Source: Trematomus loennbergii (taxonomy: Eukaryota; Chordata; Actinopteri; Perciformes; Nototheniidae). Taken from it: 64,000 nucleotides of DNA. Below the pieces are notes generated by a model, which saw only the letters and a list, made by a program, of their open reading frames with translations, did no database searches and had not been told where the DNA came from. Location: positions 27,501 through 91,500 of the forward strand of contig JAAOOA010000146.1 of NCBI GenBank assembly GCA_012861695.1, given 5' to 3'. Shown piece by piece: positions 1 through 13,457 of the stretch. Position numbers and translations under genes: made by a program. Numbering within the stretch: position 1 is the stretch's first letter; every line of letters starts with the position of its first letter.

Positions 1-262
1 ATGTCAGTCTCATGTTTGATCAATGAACTCAGTTATCTCAGAATATAGGCTGGAAAAGAGGAAACATCTAGCATGACACTTTCTAAATGTAAACAAAATG
101 TGTATCCGTAGGCTTCTCTAGCATGTATTAATTAAAATGTGTTGTCTTGGTTACAAAAACACAACGTAAAACAAGAAATGTTCTTTTAATCAGGTGGATA
201 TGCGTCTAATTCTTGCCTGCAACCATTCACCTTGTTAGCAGCACAGAGCCATGAAGTTAAAC

Positions 263-1456
<1,194 letters not shown>

Positions 1457-1458
<2 letters not shown>

Positions 1459-2844
1459 GCTTCCCTAGAGCAAGTGGTGCTGCTCTGCATGGATGAGGTG
1501 AATGACTCGTAAAGAGCTTTGAGGGCTCAAAAAGAAGATACATAGATATATAAGAACAGAACGTGTACCTTTGCTTCAAGCCTCATGATATCCTCCAGTC
1601 GGCATTGAACATATGCATTTACTGATCAACGCTTTCATTGATTTTTGAGTGGTTTAGTCATCGTTGTAACACCCATGATGATAGCAGTCATAGGAAATGA
1701 ATGGGAACCCAAACATGGACAACATGTGAATTGGGGAAAAACTTTCAGTCTTTTCTCTGTTCAGTCCCTGCAGGTATTCGTATAAACCAGTCGTCTGAGA
1801 CATTGTGTAAAGCTTTAAAGGGTTTTTGAATTATACAGTGGTGATAATGAATGGCTTTTGTGTTAAAGTAAGAGCAGTCAAAAGTCATATTACACCGGGA
1901 ACACAGGAGTAAGGGGGGAACGAGCGCGACAGGAGGGTTAGATGTGTTCATTTGATCTGCAATGATCCCATCATGTCATGTGATCAACATTAAATAAGTA
2001 ATGTTTTGTGCTAGAGGAATTTCAAAAATCACAAACCACAATCAAATCTAAAGAACATCCATCTGTGTGTGAATGTGTAGATTTCTGTAGTTGAGTGTGA
2101 TTTAGAAAGCTGTTTTATTTCATTTCATTTATTATTTACAGTCTTTTTAGTTTTTTCCCATGAAGAAAGACTTGTCATACATATTTAATGAAAGCTACAT
2201 TATTTCAATATTAAACAGATTAACCAGCATTATTGTATGTTACAAATGTAAGATATTATAAACTCCCTATGCAACAGTACAGGTGTTAACGACATGCACA
2301 ACAGTTTTTGCACACGTCCCTTTCTTTTTCAGCCCAGCTGGACCACAGAGAGTGAGTTGTTTGAAAAGTAGACCGAGACACACGTGCATATAGTTGTGAA
2401 AATGTGGTGTGTAGAACATTGAAACCAAACATGAGAGAAGAGAAGCTTCAAAGCTGAATCTGATGAAGAGGAAGAGTCCAGAAAGATGGCGGAGAGAAGC
2501 AACAAACAGGCGTTGCTCAACATGTGGGGATACGAGAGGAGGCAGAGGTGATGAGAAATGATGAGGATAGAAATGAGTAGTATAGATCCACAGCACATAG
2601 AAACTCCAGGATGCTCACTTGCATATGTTGGGCAATTAGCATAAGATGTGTTAACGAGCGTTATTTACCATTAGAGCCTATTTGGGGGTTAATTAGGATG
2701 ATGTTTAAAGTTAATATATTATTCTTTTAAATATCGTGGCTATTGTCAAGTATGGTTTATTGCATCACTCCTAAGCTCATCATAGAAAAGCTCAATGTTT
2801 GGCGCGTACTGAAACCCTGATGGTTATCGTAGAGTTTCTGCAAC
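1457..2844. other. No confident feature; weak exon-like segment inside
   Basis: AT-rich single-copy-looking DNA. On the plus strand 2438-2548 holds a short open frame with an acidic then basic composition (ESDEEEESRK followed by NKQALLNMWGYERRQR), ending at a possible GT donor. There is no good upstream acceptor and a stop codon lies just upstream. At 2321-2358 a pyrimidine-rich acceptor and a GTGAGT donor enclose only 19 bases. Neither is enough to call a gene. Confidence 0.3.
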
Positions 2845-2923
2845 ACTTAGACCAGAGGTGTCCGAACCCTTTTCACCGAGGGCCACATGCAGAAAGATAT
2901 ACGAAGCGCTGGGCCGCTCACTA

Positions 2924-3336
2924 CACTGCAAATCTTGCTAAGTATATTTGTCTAATTTCTAGTCAGAATACGTCGTTACACTTGATATAAGACTTAATAA
3001 CTTAAGTCTTGTTTTTAGACAAGGCATCTTCAGCATCTTTTTAAGTCAAAGTCTTTTTTAGGAACATCTCCAACTAACATCAGGAAAACAGAAAGCGTCT
3101 GAACATTTCTGTCTTTTTTTGTTACAAATTCCCCAATTCTGGTCAAATATAGTTCAAAATAAGTTCTCCCAGCTAAACACAAGATGTCATTTATCTAATT
3201 ATCCATCTTTACTTCCAGAAATCTTAACAAGCCATTTTGTACTTGTTCTATTGGCAGATTTGTTCACTTATTAAAAGCGAAAAACACCTTGTTTTATTAT
3301 ATATTTACTCGTTTTTGGAGCTGCATTTCTCCAGTG
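2924..3336 (+). mobile_element. MITE family B, copy 1
   Basis: The sequence from CACTGCAAATCTTGC to TTTCTCCAGTG is closely similar, over its whole length, to the split copy at 6371-8320. Shared blocks include the TTCTAGTCAGAATA and TTCTATTGGCAGAT stretches. The ends are short imperfect inverted repeats (CACTGCA and CACTGGA). It is a non-autonomous DNA element by structure; the superfamily is not assigned. Confidence 0.65.
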
Positions 3337-3367
3337 TATAGGTGAGGTTTATCGCCTCATAAGTTAA

Positions 3368-3844
3368 AGTGGACCTATCATGCTATATTTGAATAATATA
3401 GTGTAGGACCATACCTATATAAGGCATATTTATACTTTTTTCTTTTCAAAATACCAAACAGATCATGCATTTTAGCCATGCCTCATTTTGCTCAATTTAA
3501 AAATGTCTAGCTCTGGCAGATTCAGTGAGAACAGCACCACCTACAGGCCTGGCATATGTACTACAGCGTCTCAGCGCTTTCGAACGGCAATGGCCGTGGC
3601 TGTCTCCTCCTGATTGGTGGAGTTGGCCCAATAGCCGTAGCGCCACCGTCCTGACGTCAGGACAGTGTTCAAATCTGGATCAGTTTTTATCAGATCCGTT
3701 GCAGCCCCTTTTTTAGAGATTTGGGTATGGAGGAAAATAGAGAGGGTTGTGTTTTCTGACACTTGGTGAGTTCCCTGGAACACCGGGGACACATATTCAT
3801 GTAGAAAAGACGTACACAAGTGCATTTTGCATGATAGGTCCCCT
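3368..3844 (-). mobile_element. TTAA element family A, copy A1
   Basis: One of four copies in the window (also 6540-8029, 38081-39028, 46140-46627). The ends are AGTGGACCTATCATGC and, inverted, AGGGGACCTATCATGC, and TTAA flanks both sides (3364-3367, 3845-3848). TTAA targets are used by piggyBac and Kolobok elements, so one of these is likely. The middle contains a CCTGACGTCAGG palindrome. It is reversed relative to the other copies and has no convincing transposase frame. Confidence 0.8.
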
Positions 3845-4120
3845 TTAAGTTATAAGTTAGCAAAATCAATCAAATGTTGATGCTTGAACATGCTTTAAAA
3901 ACAAAAACCCTATCCCAGCTCTCTATAAGGTTTCATTTAATGTGTTAGCAGATCATCCCTTAAAACAGAAGCCTCAGATTGCTCATCATAAGAGGAAACA
4001 TGAAGGGTCTATTTCAAGCTTGATATGTAAATAAGTCAACTTAAATTTGTTAGAACATGTTTTCATCTTTAAAAACTAACACATGAATACTGTAATATAT
4101 TTAAGCAATAGCTCACGACA

Positions 4121-4712
4121 GGCCGTGGTATATGGCCATTATATCACAGTTAAGGGGCGTGGTTCGGCACATAGTGCGAGGTGGTTGCTGCAAGGTCGAA
4201 GTTAATCTTAAATGTTTCCATCTTATGCTCTGTAAGTTTGTTTCGTAACGGAAGAAATGTAAATATATTTATAAAACGGACAAGTCAAATCAAGCAATCT
4301 GATTGGTCGATAGCGTTTTTGCGGACCTTTTTGATTACAGATTTGGAAAACATCGTTGCTTGCTTTAAAAGTAGCACAATTCATTATGTCAAACCTTGGA
4401 AAGTATCTAAATATCACTGCCCTCATGCCAAAGGAGCTGCACACTGAATATGTTTTGCCGATGTCTATGTCTGGACCGTTGCGTAAAAAGGAGGGTTTCT
4501 GCCCCGTTACTTCTCCGCTGTTTTCTTGTTCCAGTTTGAAAAGCAAACTGCAGGCAGTTTGCTTTTCAGCCCAACTGTATACTGTTTATCTCAGACGCGG
4601 AGGGATACTGAGTTGTTGTGAAAATTAACTTACAATTCTACCCGTGGTATACGCTCAGTATATCACGGCTAAGAACCAATCAGATTGCTTGATTTGGCTT
4701 GTCCGTTTTATA
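4121..4712. mobile_element. Inverted-repeat element, unclassified
   Basis: Two arms, 4272-4307 and 4675-4710, are inverted copies matching at 35 of 36 positions (core CAATCTGATTGGT). Outside and between them are further imperfect inverted motifs built on CCGTGGTATA (4123 and 4642). This looks like a small foldback or MITE-type element. Open frames across it are probably chance. Its outer limits are approximate. Confidence 0.5.
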
Positions 4713-4867
4713 ATTGAGCGTATATACTTAAAAAGTACAATATAAGACAAGCACAAGTTTAATTTGTGGGCTTCACTATACTTTTTGAATTAGCTGAGGG
4801 CCGATTCAAAATGGCTCGCGGCCGCATTTGGCCCCCGGGCCGTAGTTTGGACACCCCTGACTTCCAG

Positions 4868-5261
4868 ATGCTCACTTCCTGTCTGCCGGCTTCTGGTTCC
4901 TTCCTTAGTCCACGTTAAAATATGATACATATATAACTACGTGTGAAATAACAGCTCCCATCAGGCTCTATTTGTACTTTTATTATATCAGTTTGTGTTC
5001 CCTCTCCAGGACTTGAACTCTGACCAGATAACCTACATTCAAAACTATTAAAACAACGACCTCCCCTCCAGTGTCTGACTCTGTGATGTCATCTCGTAAC
5101 AGGTCAGGAGATGCAGTTCTTTTTGGGTTGTTTTTTACGACGGCGTTGTGCAACGAGGAAGATTGGGAAACAATTCCTCCACAAATTGATTTATGGTGTT
5201 TGGCAAAGTCATCCCGTAACCATCCAGCACATGTTACAGACATTACAGAGAGGAAACACTG

Positions 5262-5264
<3 letters not shown>
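4868..5264. other. No recognisable feature
   Basis: Ordinary AT-rich DNA between the nested hAT element and the CA tract. Short open frames run into the CA tract and show no family resemblance. Confidence 0.4.
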
Positions 5265-5311
<47 letters not shown>

Positions 5312-5320
5312 CACACACCA

Positions 5321-5360
<40 letters not shown>
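5265..5360. repeat. (CA)n microsatellite
   Basis: About 96 bases of CA dinucleotide with a few interruptions. Confidence 0.97.
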
Positions 5361-5362
<2 letters not shown>

Positions 5363-6370
5363 AGAAAAACGAACTACTTCTGTCCTGAAGTCGGCGTGCT
5401 GTTCCTTCTTCTCCTCGCCCCCCCCTGAAGACATGGAGTTGCTTTTATTTTCCTCCAGCCTCATGCAGCGTGACCCTAAATCACTCTGAACCCCCCTTTT
5501 GTTTCTCCTGAATGAAAAATAAGCTTTTAACCAGCGAGCCGGCCTGAAAGCTGAGAGATCCAGATGAGAGCGAGGCTGTAATCTGCAGCCTGCAGCTCAG
5601 AGTGTTGAGAGGGAGGATAATGGGATGGATAATGGAGCGAAGGCTGAGATTCACTCGTTCAGTCGATCAATCAGTCAATAAATCCATCCATCAGTCGGTA
5701 TAGGATCTCATGTGAACGCACTGCAGATGCACGCTGTCCTTAAAGCAGTTCACATGTTCATTTCAGGTCTTGAAGTGGCACAAAAATCACCATTTCTGAG
5801 ACTGTCAACCTCTTTATTTGAGAGGATGAGTCTGGTTTTTAATTATTATAACAATTCAGGACTGAGTGCATCATAAACGTAACACTTTGGACGTGTGCAG
5901 ACTTTAGAAAGCTTATGTCTGAATGTAAAACCCAAGCATTTTTCATTTGGAAAGCACAGCTAATCGATGTCACATACTGACTGTGTTCATTACTAACCAT
6001 GACGTCTGCAAATGTGATAACGTTTCTTCATTGGATTATTTCAGTGCAGCAGAAGAATGTTACCGCACACGAAAAGTGTTTTATTCGATGTAAATACACT
6101 GCATTATTCATTTCATGGCAGTCCAAATGTAAATGAATTGCAGATGAGTATAAACTGACACTTGTTGCTTGATTCAGAACTTCTCAAATGGGATCAACAT
6201 TGTTTGAATATTAAAATGTGTTCTTTCATCTCAGTTCAGCAAAACGATCTAATCAGATCAGTCAAACAGTCACACATGCCTCACATTTGATGCACAAGAA
6301 AGCAACTATTGTTTGAATTTTGATAGATCTGTGGATGTAGAACAGAAATAGAGTATTGTTTATTAGCTAC
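5361..6370. other. No recognisable feature
   Basis: About 1 kb of apparently single-copy DNA. No open frame, inverted repeat or RNA-like fold was convincing on either strand. Confidence 0.4.
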
Positions 6371-6539
6371 TCTACAAAAACTCGAAATCTTGCCAAGTAT
6401 ATGTGTCTAACATCTAGTCAGAATATGTCTCTACTCCTGATATAAGACATCATAACTTCAGAAGTAACACTGCAGTGAGGTATCAGGTCTTGTTTTTAGA
6501 CAATGCATCATCTTGTTAAGTCAAATAATCTTATTTTAA

Positions 6540-8029
6540 AGGGGACCTATCAGGGGCGTCGCCTGGACCTGAAAACATTCGGGGCTTAGCCCACAGTGGC
6601 ATTTTCACTGCAACACTCCCCACACGCACACACACAGTACACCGCGACTGTTACAATGAAGGCTCGATAATCAGCTCACGGCATATAGGCAGGGGTAAAG
6701 TGGTATTTTTTATGAGTGGGGGGCTCACCTCCTCTAGGGGGGTCCGGGGGGATGCTCCCCGGGAAGATTTTTTTTTAAATATTGAAGTTAAATGCATCAA
6801 TCTGGTGCACTTTGAGAGCAAAATGAAGAGATCTATGGATACCTCTCTCAACACCATATGAAGCAGAACTGTAAACAGATGTACTTTTTCTTTATGGATA
6901 TTTTACTAATAACTCCCCTTTTAAACTCTATTCTGTTTTACTGCCATATAGTATTTCATAACTGTTTTTCCTTTATTCTCTTTTTTTTTATAACTATAAT
7001 GATCATATAAAAGTGTGCTGCGGAAATAATCTTTTGAATAATTTGTGACCAAACCGTTGAGACCCACTGAGATAACTTAGACTAAAGTTAACACTCAGAG
7101 AGTCCTTTAGCTCACCTGAGTCTCTCAGTCTGAGAGGAGAGGACTCTCCTCCAGCTTCTTGTGGAACAAACAGCTCCTTATGTCCGTTAGTGCAGCTAGC
7201 TAACCAGATGCTAACAACACGGTCCATGCTGGCACCGGTCCCTCCCTCCCTCCCCCTCTCTCCCTCTCTCTCTCTCTATCACACTAAATGCGCTATTGCC
7301 ACACACACACACAGAGCCGTGCTTGAATGACACAAGCACACGTTTATTTCCATGCAACTCTCTGATTGGTCTGGTGTCATGCCTCTGTTGCATTCACTGA
7401 ACACGGGAAATTACAGTGCTGCTGTCCTCTCTTGTGTCATGATGAGGTTCACGTAAAGCACGGTTAATGTATTATATTATTGAGGGAGAATTGTCCGGGG
7501 CTACAGAAAAAACATTCGGGGCTAAAGCCCCGGATGCCCAGGCCAGGCAACGCCACTGGGACCTATCATGCAAAATGCACTTGTGTACGTCTTTTCTACA
7601 TGAATATGTGTCCCGGTGTTCCAGGGAACTCACCAAGTGTCAGAAAACACAACCCTCTCTATTTTCCTCCATACCCAAATCTCTAAAAAAGGGGCTGCAA
7701 CGGATCTGATAAAAACTGATCCAGATTTGAACACTGTCCTGACGTCAGGACAGTGGCGCTACGGCTATTGGGCCAACTCCACCAATCAGGAGGAGACAGC
7801 CATGGCCATTGCCGTTCGAAAGCGCTGGAGACGCTGTAGTACATATGCCAGGCCTCTAGATGGTGCTGTTCTCACAGAATCTGCCCTTGCACAAACAGAG
7901 CTAGAAATTGTCAAATTGAGCAAAATAAGGCATGGCTAAAATACATGATCTGTTGAAAAAAGTATAAATATGCCTTATATAGGTATGGTCCTACACTATA
8001 TTATTCAAATATAGCATGATAGGTCCACT
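6540..8029 (+). mobile_element. TTAA element family A, copy A2, split by hAT
   Basis: TTAA flanks the element at 6536-6539 and 8030-8033, inside MITE B. The left end AGGGGACCTAT is separated from the rest by a hAT element that duplicated GGACCTAT. Downstream of that insertion the sequence is colinear with the other family A copies, including the TGACGTCA palindrome near 7740. This is the middle layer of the nest. Confidence 0.85.
6551..7558. mobile_element. Non-autonomous hAT, 1.0 kb, 8-bp TSD
   Basis: Terminal inverted repeats CAGGGGCGTCGCCTGG and, from the other end, CAGTGGCGTTGCCTGG match at 14 of 16 positions. An exact 8-bp target duplication GGACCTAT lies at 6543-6550 and 7559-7566; it falls in the end of element A2, so this is the youngest insertion of the nest. 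Subterminal GGGGCT(T)TAGCCCC palindromic motifs occur at both ends. No transposase frame is present, so it would need a hAT transposase supplied elsewhere. Confidence 0.9.
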
Positions 8030-8320
8030 TTAAGTTGTATATCAGATGAAACACATACACATTTATTAGGAAATCACCAACTAACATCAGAAAACAGAAC
8101 ACTTTTGAGCATTTGTGGCTTATATTGTAACACAATATTTCCTGATTCTGGTCAAATATAGTTAAAAATAAGTTCTCCCAGATCTGATTTATCTAAATAT
8201 CCCTTCTTTTTTCAAGAGATCGTACCAAGCAAATGTTCACTTGTTCTATTGGCAGATTATTGTACTTATTTCAAGTGAAAACAGCTTGTTTCATTATTGA
8301 TTCACTTGTTTTTTCCAGTG

Positions 8321-8762
8321 TAAAAGGTGGAGTTTGAAGACTGCAGACCAATGACTGGTTGGAGATGATCCCTACTAGCTCGGCACAATACATTTAAAGC
8401 TCATGTCAAGACACACAGGTTAACAACGATGATCAGCCAAGAAAACCCACTGACTTCAGGTTCAGTGGGAAATGACCTGACAGCAAGTCGTTCCATGCAA
8501 TTGGAAGTTAGACCTGAACTCTGGATCCTACATGGTCTCTGCACATACTTTCACATTGCTCAAACATGTGAAAAAAGCCAAAACAGAGCGAGTGAAAGCT
8601 CCCACAAGAAGCTTACAAAGTAAACAAGACAGATAAAAACATGAACGCCGGAGACAGAACTGAGACAGTTGCAAAGCAAATAACTCAAAGATCCAAAAAA
8701 GCAGTGAAAACACACACACACTGATCTCACTTCAACACATGGCTGTCTGTCAGTCAGAGAGC
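8321..8762. other. No recognisable feature
   Basis: Single-copy-looking DNA between MITE B and a GT tract. Confidence 0.4.
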
Positions 8763-8790
8763 TGTGTGTGTGTGTGTGTGTGTGTGGTGT

Positions 8791-8864
<74 letters not shown>

Positions 8865-8889
8865 TGGTGTTGTGTGTGTGTGTGTGTGA
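8763..8889. repeat. (GT)n microsatellite
   Basis: About 125 bases of GT with GGTG interruptions. Confidence 0.97.
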
Positions 8890-9268
8890 TGGACAGGAGG
8901 GGGATGTGACCCGTGTGTTTTTTGTTTTAGAAAGTGAAAGGATGTCAGTCAGTCAGACGGTCAACTTGACACGGCGTCTAAAACACAAACCGTCGCACAC
9001 TGGAATCTGACTCGTGTTTGAATGGTTTTCTGGTGGGAATACAAGCGTCATTTCGTCATTAGTTTATATAAATTGCAGTCATTTTATTAACTAAGCCTAG
9101 GAGGTTGGTTTTTGGCTTTTGTGTTTGTTTGTCTGTCAGCAGGATTACAAAGTACTAACCTGGTGTTCATGAAACTTAGCAGAAGGGTGTAGTGTGAGCC
9201 AGGAAAGAAGAAAATAAAGTTCGGAGTGACTCAGAATAATGAGGCAGAAAGAAGCATTATTTTCAAAC
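8890..9268. other. No recognisable feature
   Basis: Ordinary DNA leading up to the element-like flank of the first 57-bp array. Confidence 0.4.
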
Positions 9269-9395
9269 AGTTAAAGAGGCCCTTAGTTTTAGGGGTTTTG
9301 GACTCTGCTTTCAGACAGAGGGTGAAAAGAGGTGCTGCAGCAGGCAGTATGAGAAACATAAAGAGCTTTTTGAACATTAGAGCATGGAGACATGA
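9269..9395. mobile_element. Remnant of a TTAA element beside the 57-bp array
   Basis: It begins AGTTAAAGAGGCCCT, the same 15 bases that precede the second 57-bp array (41578-41592). Its inside (TTTTGGACTCTGCTTTCAGA, then GAACATTAGAGCATG) has the feel of a common fish element whose two ends are inverted copies starting TTAAAGAGGCCC. The far end of such an element resembles the 57-bp unit that follows. The family assignment is from memory and unverified. Confidence 0.5.
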
Positions 9396-11319
9396 AGAGA
9401 CACTACATACTGATATACACCTGAACAACAGCGGAGAGGACTCTTTAAAGTAGAGACACTACATACTGATATACACCTGAACATCAGCAGGAGAGGACTC
9501 TTTAAAGTAGAGACACTACACACTGATATACACCTGAACATCAGCAGGAGAGGACTCTTTAAAGTAGAGACACTACATACTGATATACACCTGAACATCA
9601 GCAGGAAGGACTCTTTAAAGTAGAGACACTACATACTGATATACACCTGAACACAGCAGGAGAGGACTCTTTAAAGTAGGACACTACATACTGATATACA
9701 CCTGAAAACAGCCAGGAGAGGACTCTTTAAAGTAGAGACACTACATACTGATATACACCTGAACATCAGCAGGAGAGGACTCTTTAAAGTAGAGACACTA
9801 CATACTGATATACACCTGAACATCAGCAGGAGAGGACTCTTTAAAGTAGAGACATACATACTGATATACACCTGAACATCAGCAGGAGAGGACTCTTTAA
9901 AGTAGAGACACTACATACTGATATACACCTGAACATCAGCAGGAGAGGACTCTTTAAAGTAGAGACACTACATACTGATATACACCTGAACATCAGCAGG
10001 AGAGGACTCTTTAAAGTAGAGACACTACATACTGATATACACCTGAACATCAGCAGGAGAGGACTCTTTAAAGTAGAGACACTACATACTGATATACACC
10101 TGAACATCAGCAGGAGAGGACTCTTTAAAGTAAGACACTACATACTGATATACACCTGAACATCAGCAGGAGAGGACTCTTTAAAGTAGAGACACTACAT
10201 ACTGATATACACCTGAACATCAGCAGGAGAGGACTCTTTAAAGTAGAGACACTACATACTGATATACACCTGAACATCAGCAGGAGAGGAATCTTTAAAG
10301 TAGAGACACTACATGCTGATATACACCTGAACATCAGCAGGAGAGGACTCTTTAAAGTAGAGACACTACATACTGATACACCTGAACATCAGCAGGAGAG
10401 GACTCTTTAAAGTAGAGACACTACATACTGATATACACCTGAACATCAGCAGGAGAGGACTCTTTAAAGTAGAGACACTACATACTGATATACACCTGAA
10501 CATCAGCAGGAGAGGACTCTTTAAAGTAGAGACACTACATACTGATATACACCTGAACATCAGCAGGAGAGGACTCTTTAAAGTAGAGACACTACATACT
10601 GATATACACCTGAACATCAGCAGGAGAGGACTCTTTAAAGTAGAGACACTACATACTATACACCTGAACATCAGCAGGAGAGGACTCTTTAAAGTAGAGA
10701 CACTACATACTGATATACACCTGAACATCAGCAGGAGAGGACTCTTTAAAGTAGAGACACTACATACTGATATACACCTGAACATCAGCAGGAGAGGACT
10801 CTTTAAAGTAGAGACACTACATACTGATATACACCTGAACATCAGCAGGAGAGGACTCTTTAAAGTAGAGACACTACATACTGATATACACCTGAACATC
10901 AGCAGGAGAGGACTCTTTAAAGTAGAGACACTACATACTGATATACACCTGAACATCAGCAGGAGAGGACTCTTTAAAGTAGAGACACTACATACTGATA
11001 TACACCTGAACATCAGCAGGAGAGGACTCTTTAAAGTAGAGACACTACATACTGATATACACCTGAACATCAGCAGGAGAGGACTCTTTAAAGTAGAGAC
11101 ACTACATACTGATATACACCTGAACATCAGCAGGAGAGGACTCTTTAAAGTAGAGACACTACATACTGATATACACCTGAACATCAGCAGGAGAGGACTC
11201 TTTAAAGTAGAGACACTACATACTGATATACACCTGAACATCAGCAGGAGAGGACTCTTTAAAGTAGAGACACTACATACTGATATACACCTGAACATCA
11301 GCAGGAGAGGACTCTTTAA
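9396..11319. repeat. 57-bp minisatellite, array 1 (about 34 copies)
   Basis: The unit runs from AGAGACACTACATACTGATA to GGACTCTTTAAAGT and repeats about 34 times. Most central copies are identical; outer copies carry small deletions. Because 57 is a multiple of three and the minus strand has no stop, long frames repeat the 19-residue peptide MFRCISVCSVSTLKSPLLL. They start and stop at indels and are not taken as genes. One unit near 10651 lacks GATA, a variant also found in array 2. Confidence 0.97.
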
Positions 11320-11737
<418 letters not shown>

Positions 11738-12537
11738 GGGCCAGGATACCATCCAGTAATTGGGTACAGCCTTTAAATGTCCGTCAGGGTTTATTAGTGA
11801 GAGCGATCCATGACATTATCCATCTCCTCTCTTTTCTCTCTGTCCTCTCGGTGCACTTTCCTTCATTCGAACTACAAGGAGCCTGTGATTTGAAACATGA
11901 CGATTTATACTCAGTCCGTTCTAACGTCCTCTCGTTTCACGGTGCACCTCATTGGTTCACTAGTTGTTGACATAATCCCTGTCTCTCTCACTCTCTCTGC
12001 AGACTGACATGTTGTTGGCCTCGTGTTGCCCTCTGTCTGTGAAACCAGATGAGGTGTCTGTCTTTTCCATCTTTATTTCTTTCAGAGGAATATTTTTCTG
12101 TCCTCTCCAGACTTGCAGAGGCCAGGAGGATTTCTCAAAGCCTTTAACAGACAACAACTGGAGTGTCTGTCTCATTTCTCCCTGCTTAGCTCACTTTTTC
12201 AAACAGCTCTTCAAACTTCTTACTAACATGAAGCTCCAACATGGCAATGTCAATAATTAAACACTTTTCCTCTGACTTACAGGTTGCCGTAATTTGCAAA
12301 AATACACATCAATATGTAAGCGAAGGCATTGAACAAAAGGCCAACCTGCAAGCTAGGCTACCTCTACAAAAAAGTCAACGGTATTTTCCCATAAGATTAG
12401 GATCATGAAGAGAAATAAGTTTTGTGGAAAAAAAAAAAAGTTTATGATATGTACACCTTTTGTTCAACCTGATAATATCTGTGGTTTAAAACACATTTTA
12501 CAATAGTTGAATGGGAAATCTTATGCTAGAAGATTAC
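11738..12537. other. No confident feature
   Basis: At 11980-12002 a long pyrimidine run ending in GCAG resembles a splice acceptor, and the frame after it stays open for about 80 codons. Its composition is not protein-like and it has no known family features, so no exon is called. Confidence 0.3.
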
Positions 12538-13457
12538 GTTGGGCTACAAGGGAACTACAGCACGGTCACCTGACGTCACTCACCACGCTAAGCTAAAGGC
12601 GGCTAATGTTGGGCTATAAGGAACTACAGCACCACATGACTTCACTTCACCAGCTAAGCTAAAGGCGGCTAATGTTGGGCTAAAAGGAACTACAGCACGA
12701 TCACATGACTTCACGTCACCACCGCTAAGCTAAAGGTGGCTAATGTTGGCTATAAAGGAACTACAGCACGGTCACATGACTTCACGTCACCACCGCTAAG
12801 CTAAAGGCGGCTAATGTTGGGCTATAAAGGAACTACAGCACGGTCACATGACTTCACGTCACCACCGCTAAGCTAAAGGCGGCTAATGTTGGCTATAAGG
12901 AACTACAGCACGTCACATGACTTCACTTCACCACCGCTAAGCTAAAGGCGGCTAATGTTGGCTATAAAGGAACTACAGCACGGTCACATGACTTCACTTC
13001 ACCACCGCTAAGCTAAAGGGCTAATGTTGGGCTATAAAGGAACTACAGCACGGTCACATGACTTCACTTCACCACCGCTAAGCTAAAGGTGGCTAATGTT
13101 GGGCTATAAAGGAACTACAGCACGGTCACATGAGTCACGTCACCACCGCTAAGCTAAAGGTGGCTAATGTTGGGCTATAAAGGAACTACAGCACGGTCAC
13201 ATGACTTCACGTCACCACCGCTAAGCTAAAGGCGGCTAATGTTGGGCTATAAAGGAACTACAGCACGGTCACATGACTTCACGTCACCACCGCTAAGCTA
13301 AAGGCGGCTAATGTTGGGCTATAAAGGAACTACAGCACGGTCACATGACTTCACGTCACCACCGCTAAGCTAAAGGCGGCTAATGTTGGGCTATAAAGGA
13401 ACTACAGCACGGTCACATGACTTCACGACACCACCGCTAAGCTAAAGGAGACTAATG
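12538..13457. repeat. 72-bp minisatellite (about 13 copies)
   Basis: The unit contains CTAAAGGCGGCTAATGTTGG, GCTATAAAGGAACTACAGCA and CACATGACTTCACGTCACCA. Consecutive GCTAAGCTAAAG motifs near 13220 and 13292 give a period of 72. The later copies are most alike; the first ones carry several deletions. I could not tie it to a transposon in this window. Confidence 0.95.

Larger units (their letters stand above)
2853..4859. mobile_element. hAT-like element filled with nested insertions
   Basis: The left end (CAGAGGTGTCCGAAC) and the inverted right end (CAGGGGTGTCCAAAC) match the terminal inverted repeats of the common vertebrate hAT type starting CAGGGGTGTC. The flanking 8-mers ACTTAGAC and ACTTCCAG agree at only five of eight positions, so the target duplication is decayed or the two ends are not strictly paired. 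Between the ends lie MITE B copy 1, TTAA element A1 and an inverted-repeat element. No transposase frame was seen. Confidence 0.6.
6371..8320 (+). mobile_element. MITE family B, copy 2, split by an insertion
   Basis: The left part (6371-6535) matches the start of copy 1 and the right part (8034-8320) matches its remainder, ending in the same TTTTCCAGTG-type terminus. Element A2 interrupts it at a TTAA. Reading across the gap restores the order seen in copy 1. It is the oldest layer of a three-level nest. Confidence 0.7.

Noticed and set aside
2334..2352. 19-base microexon between a pyrimidine-rich acceptor and a GTGAGT donor
   Set aside because: Signals of this quality arise by chance in long non-coding DNA and no partner exon was found.
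4181..4628. Overlapping frames of about 90-107 codons on both strands
   Set aside because: They lie across an inverted-repeat element, overlap each other and show no protein family features.
9396..11319. CRISPR-like array
   Set aside because: Units are contiguous copies with no unique spacers, and the DNA is eukaryotic in character.
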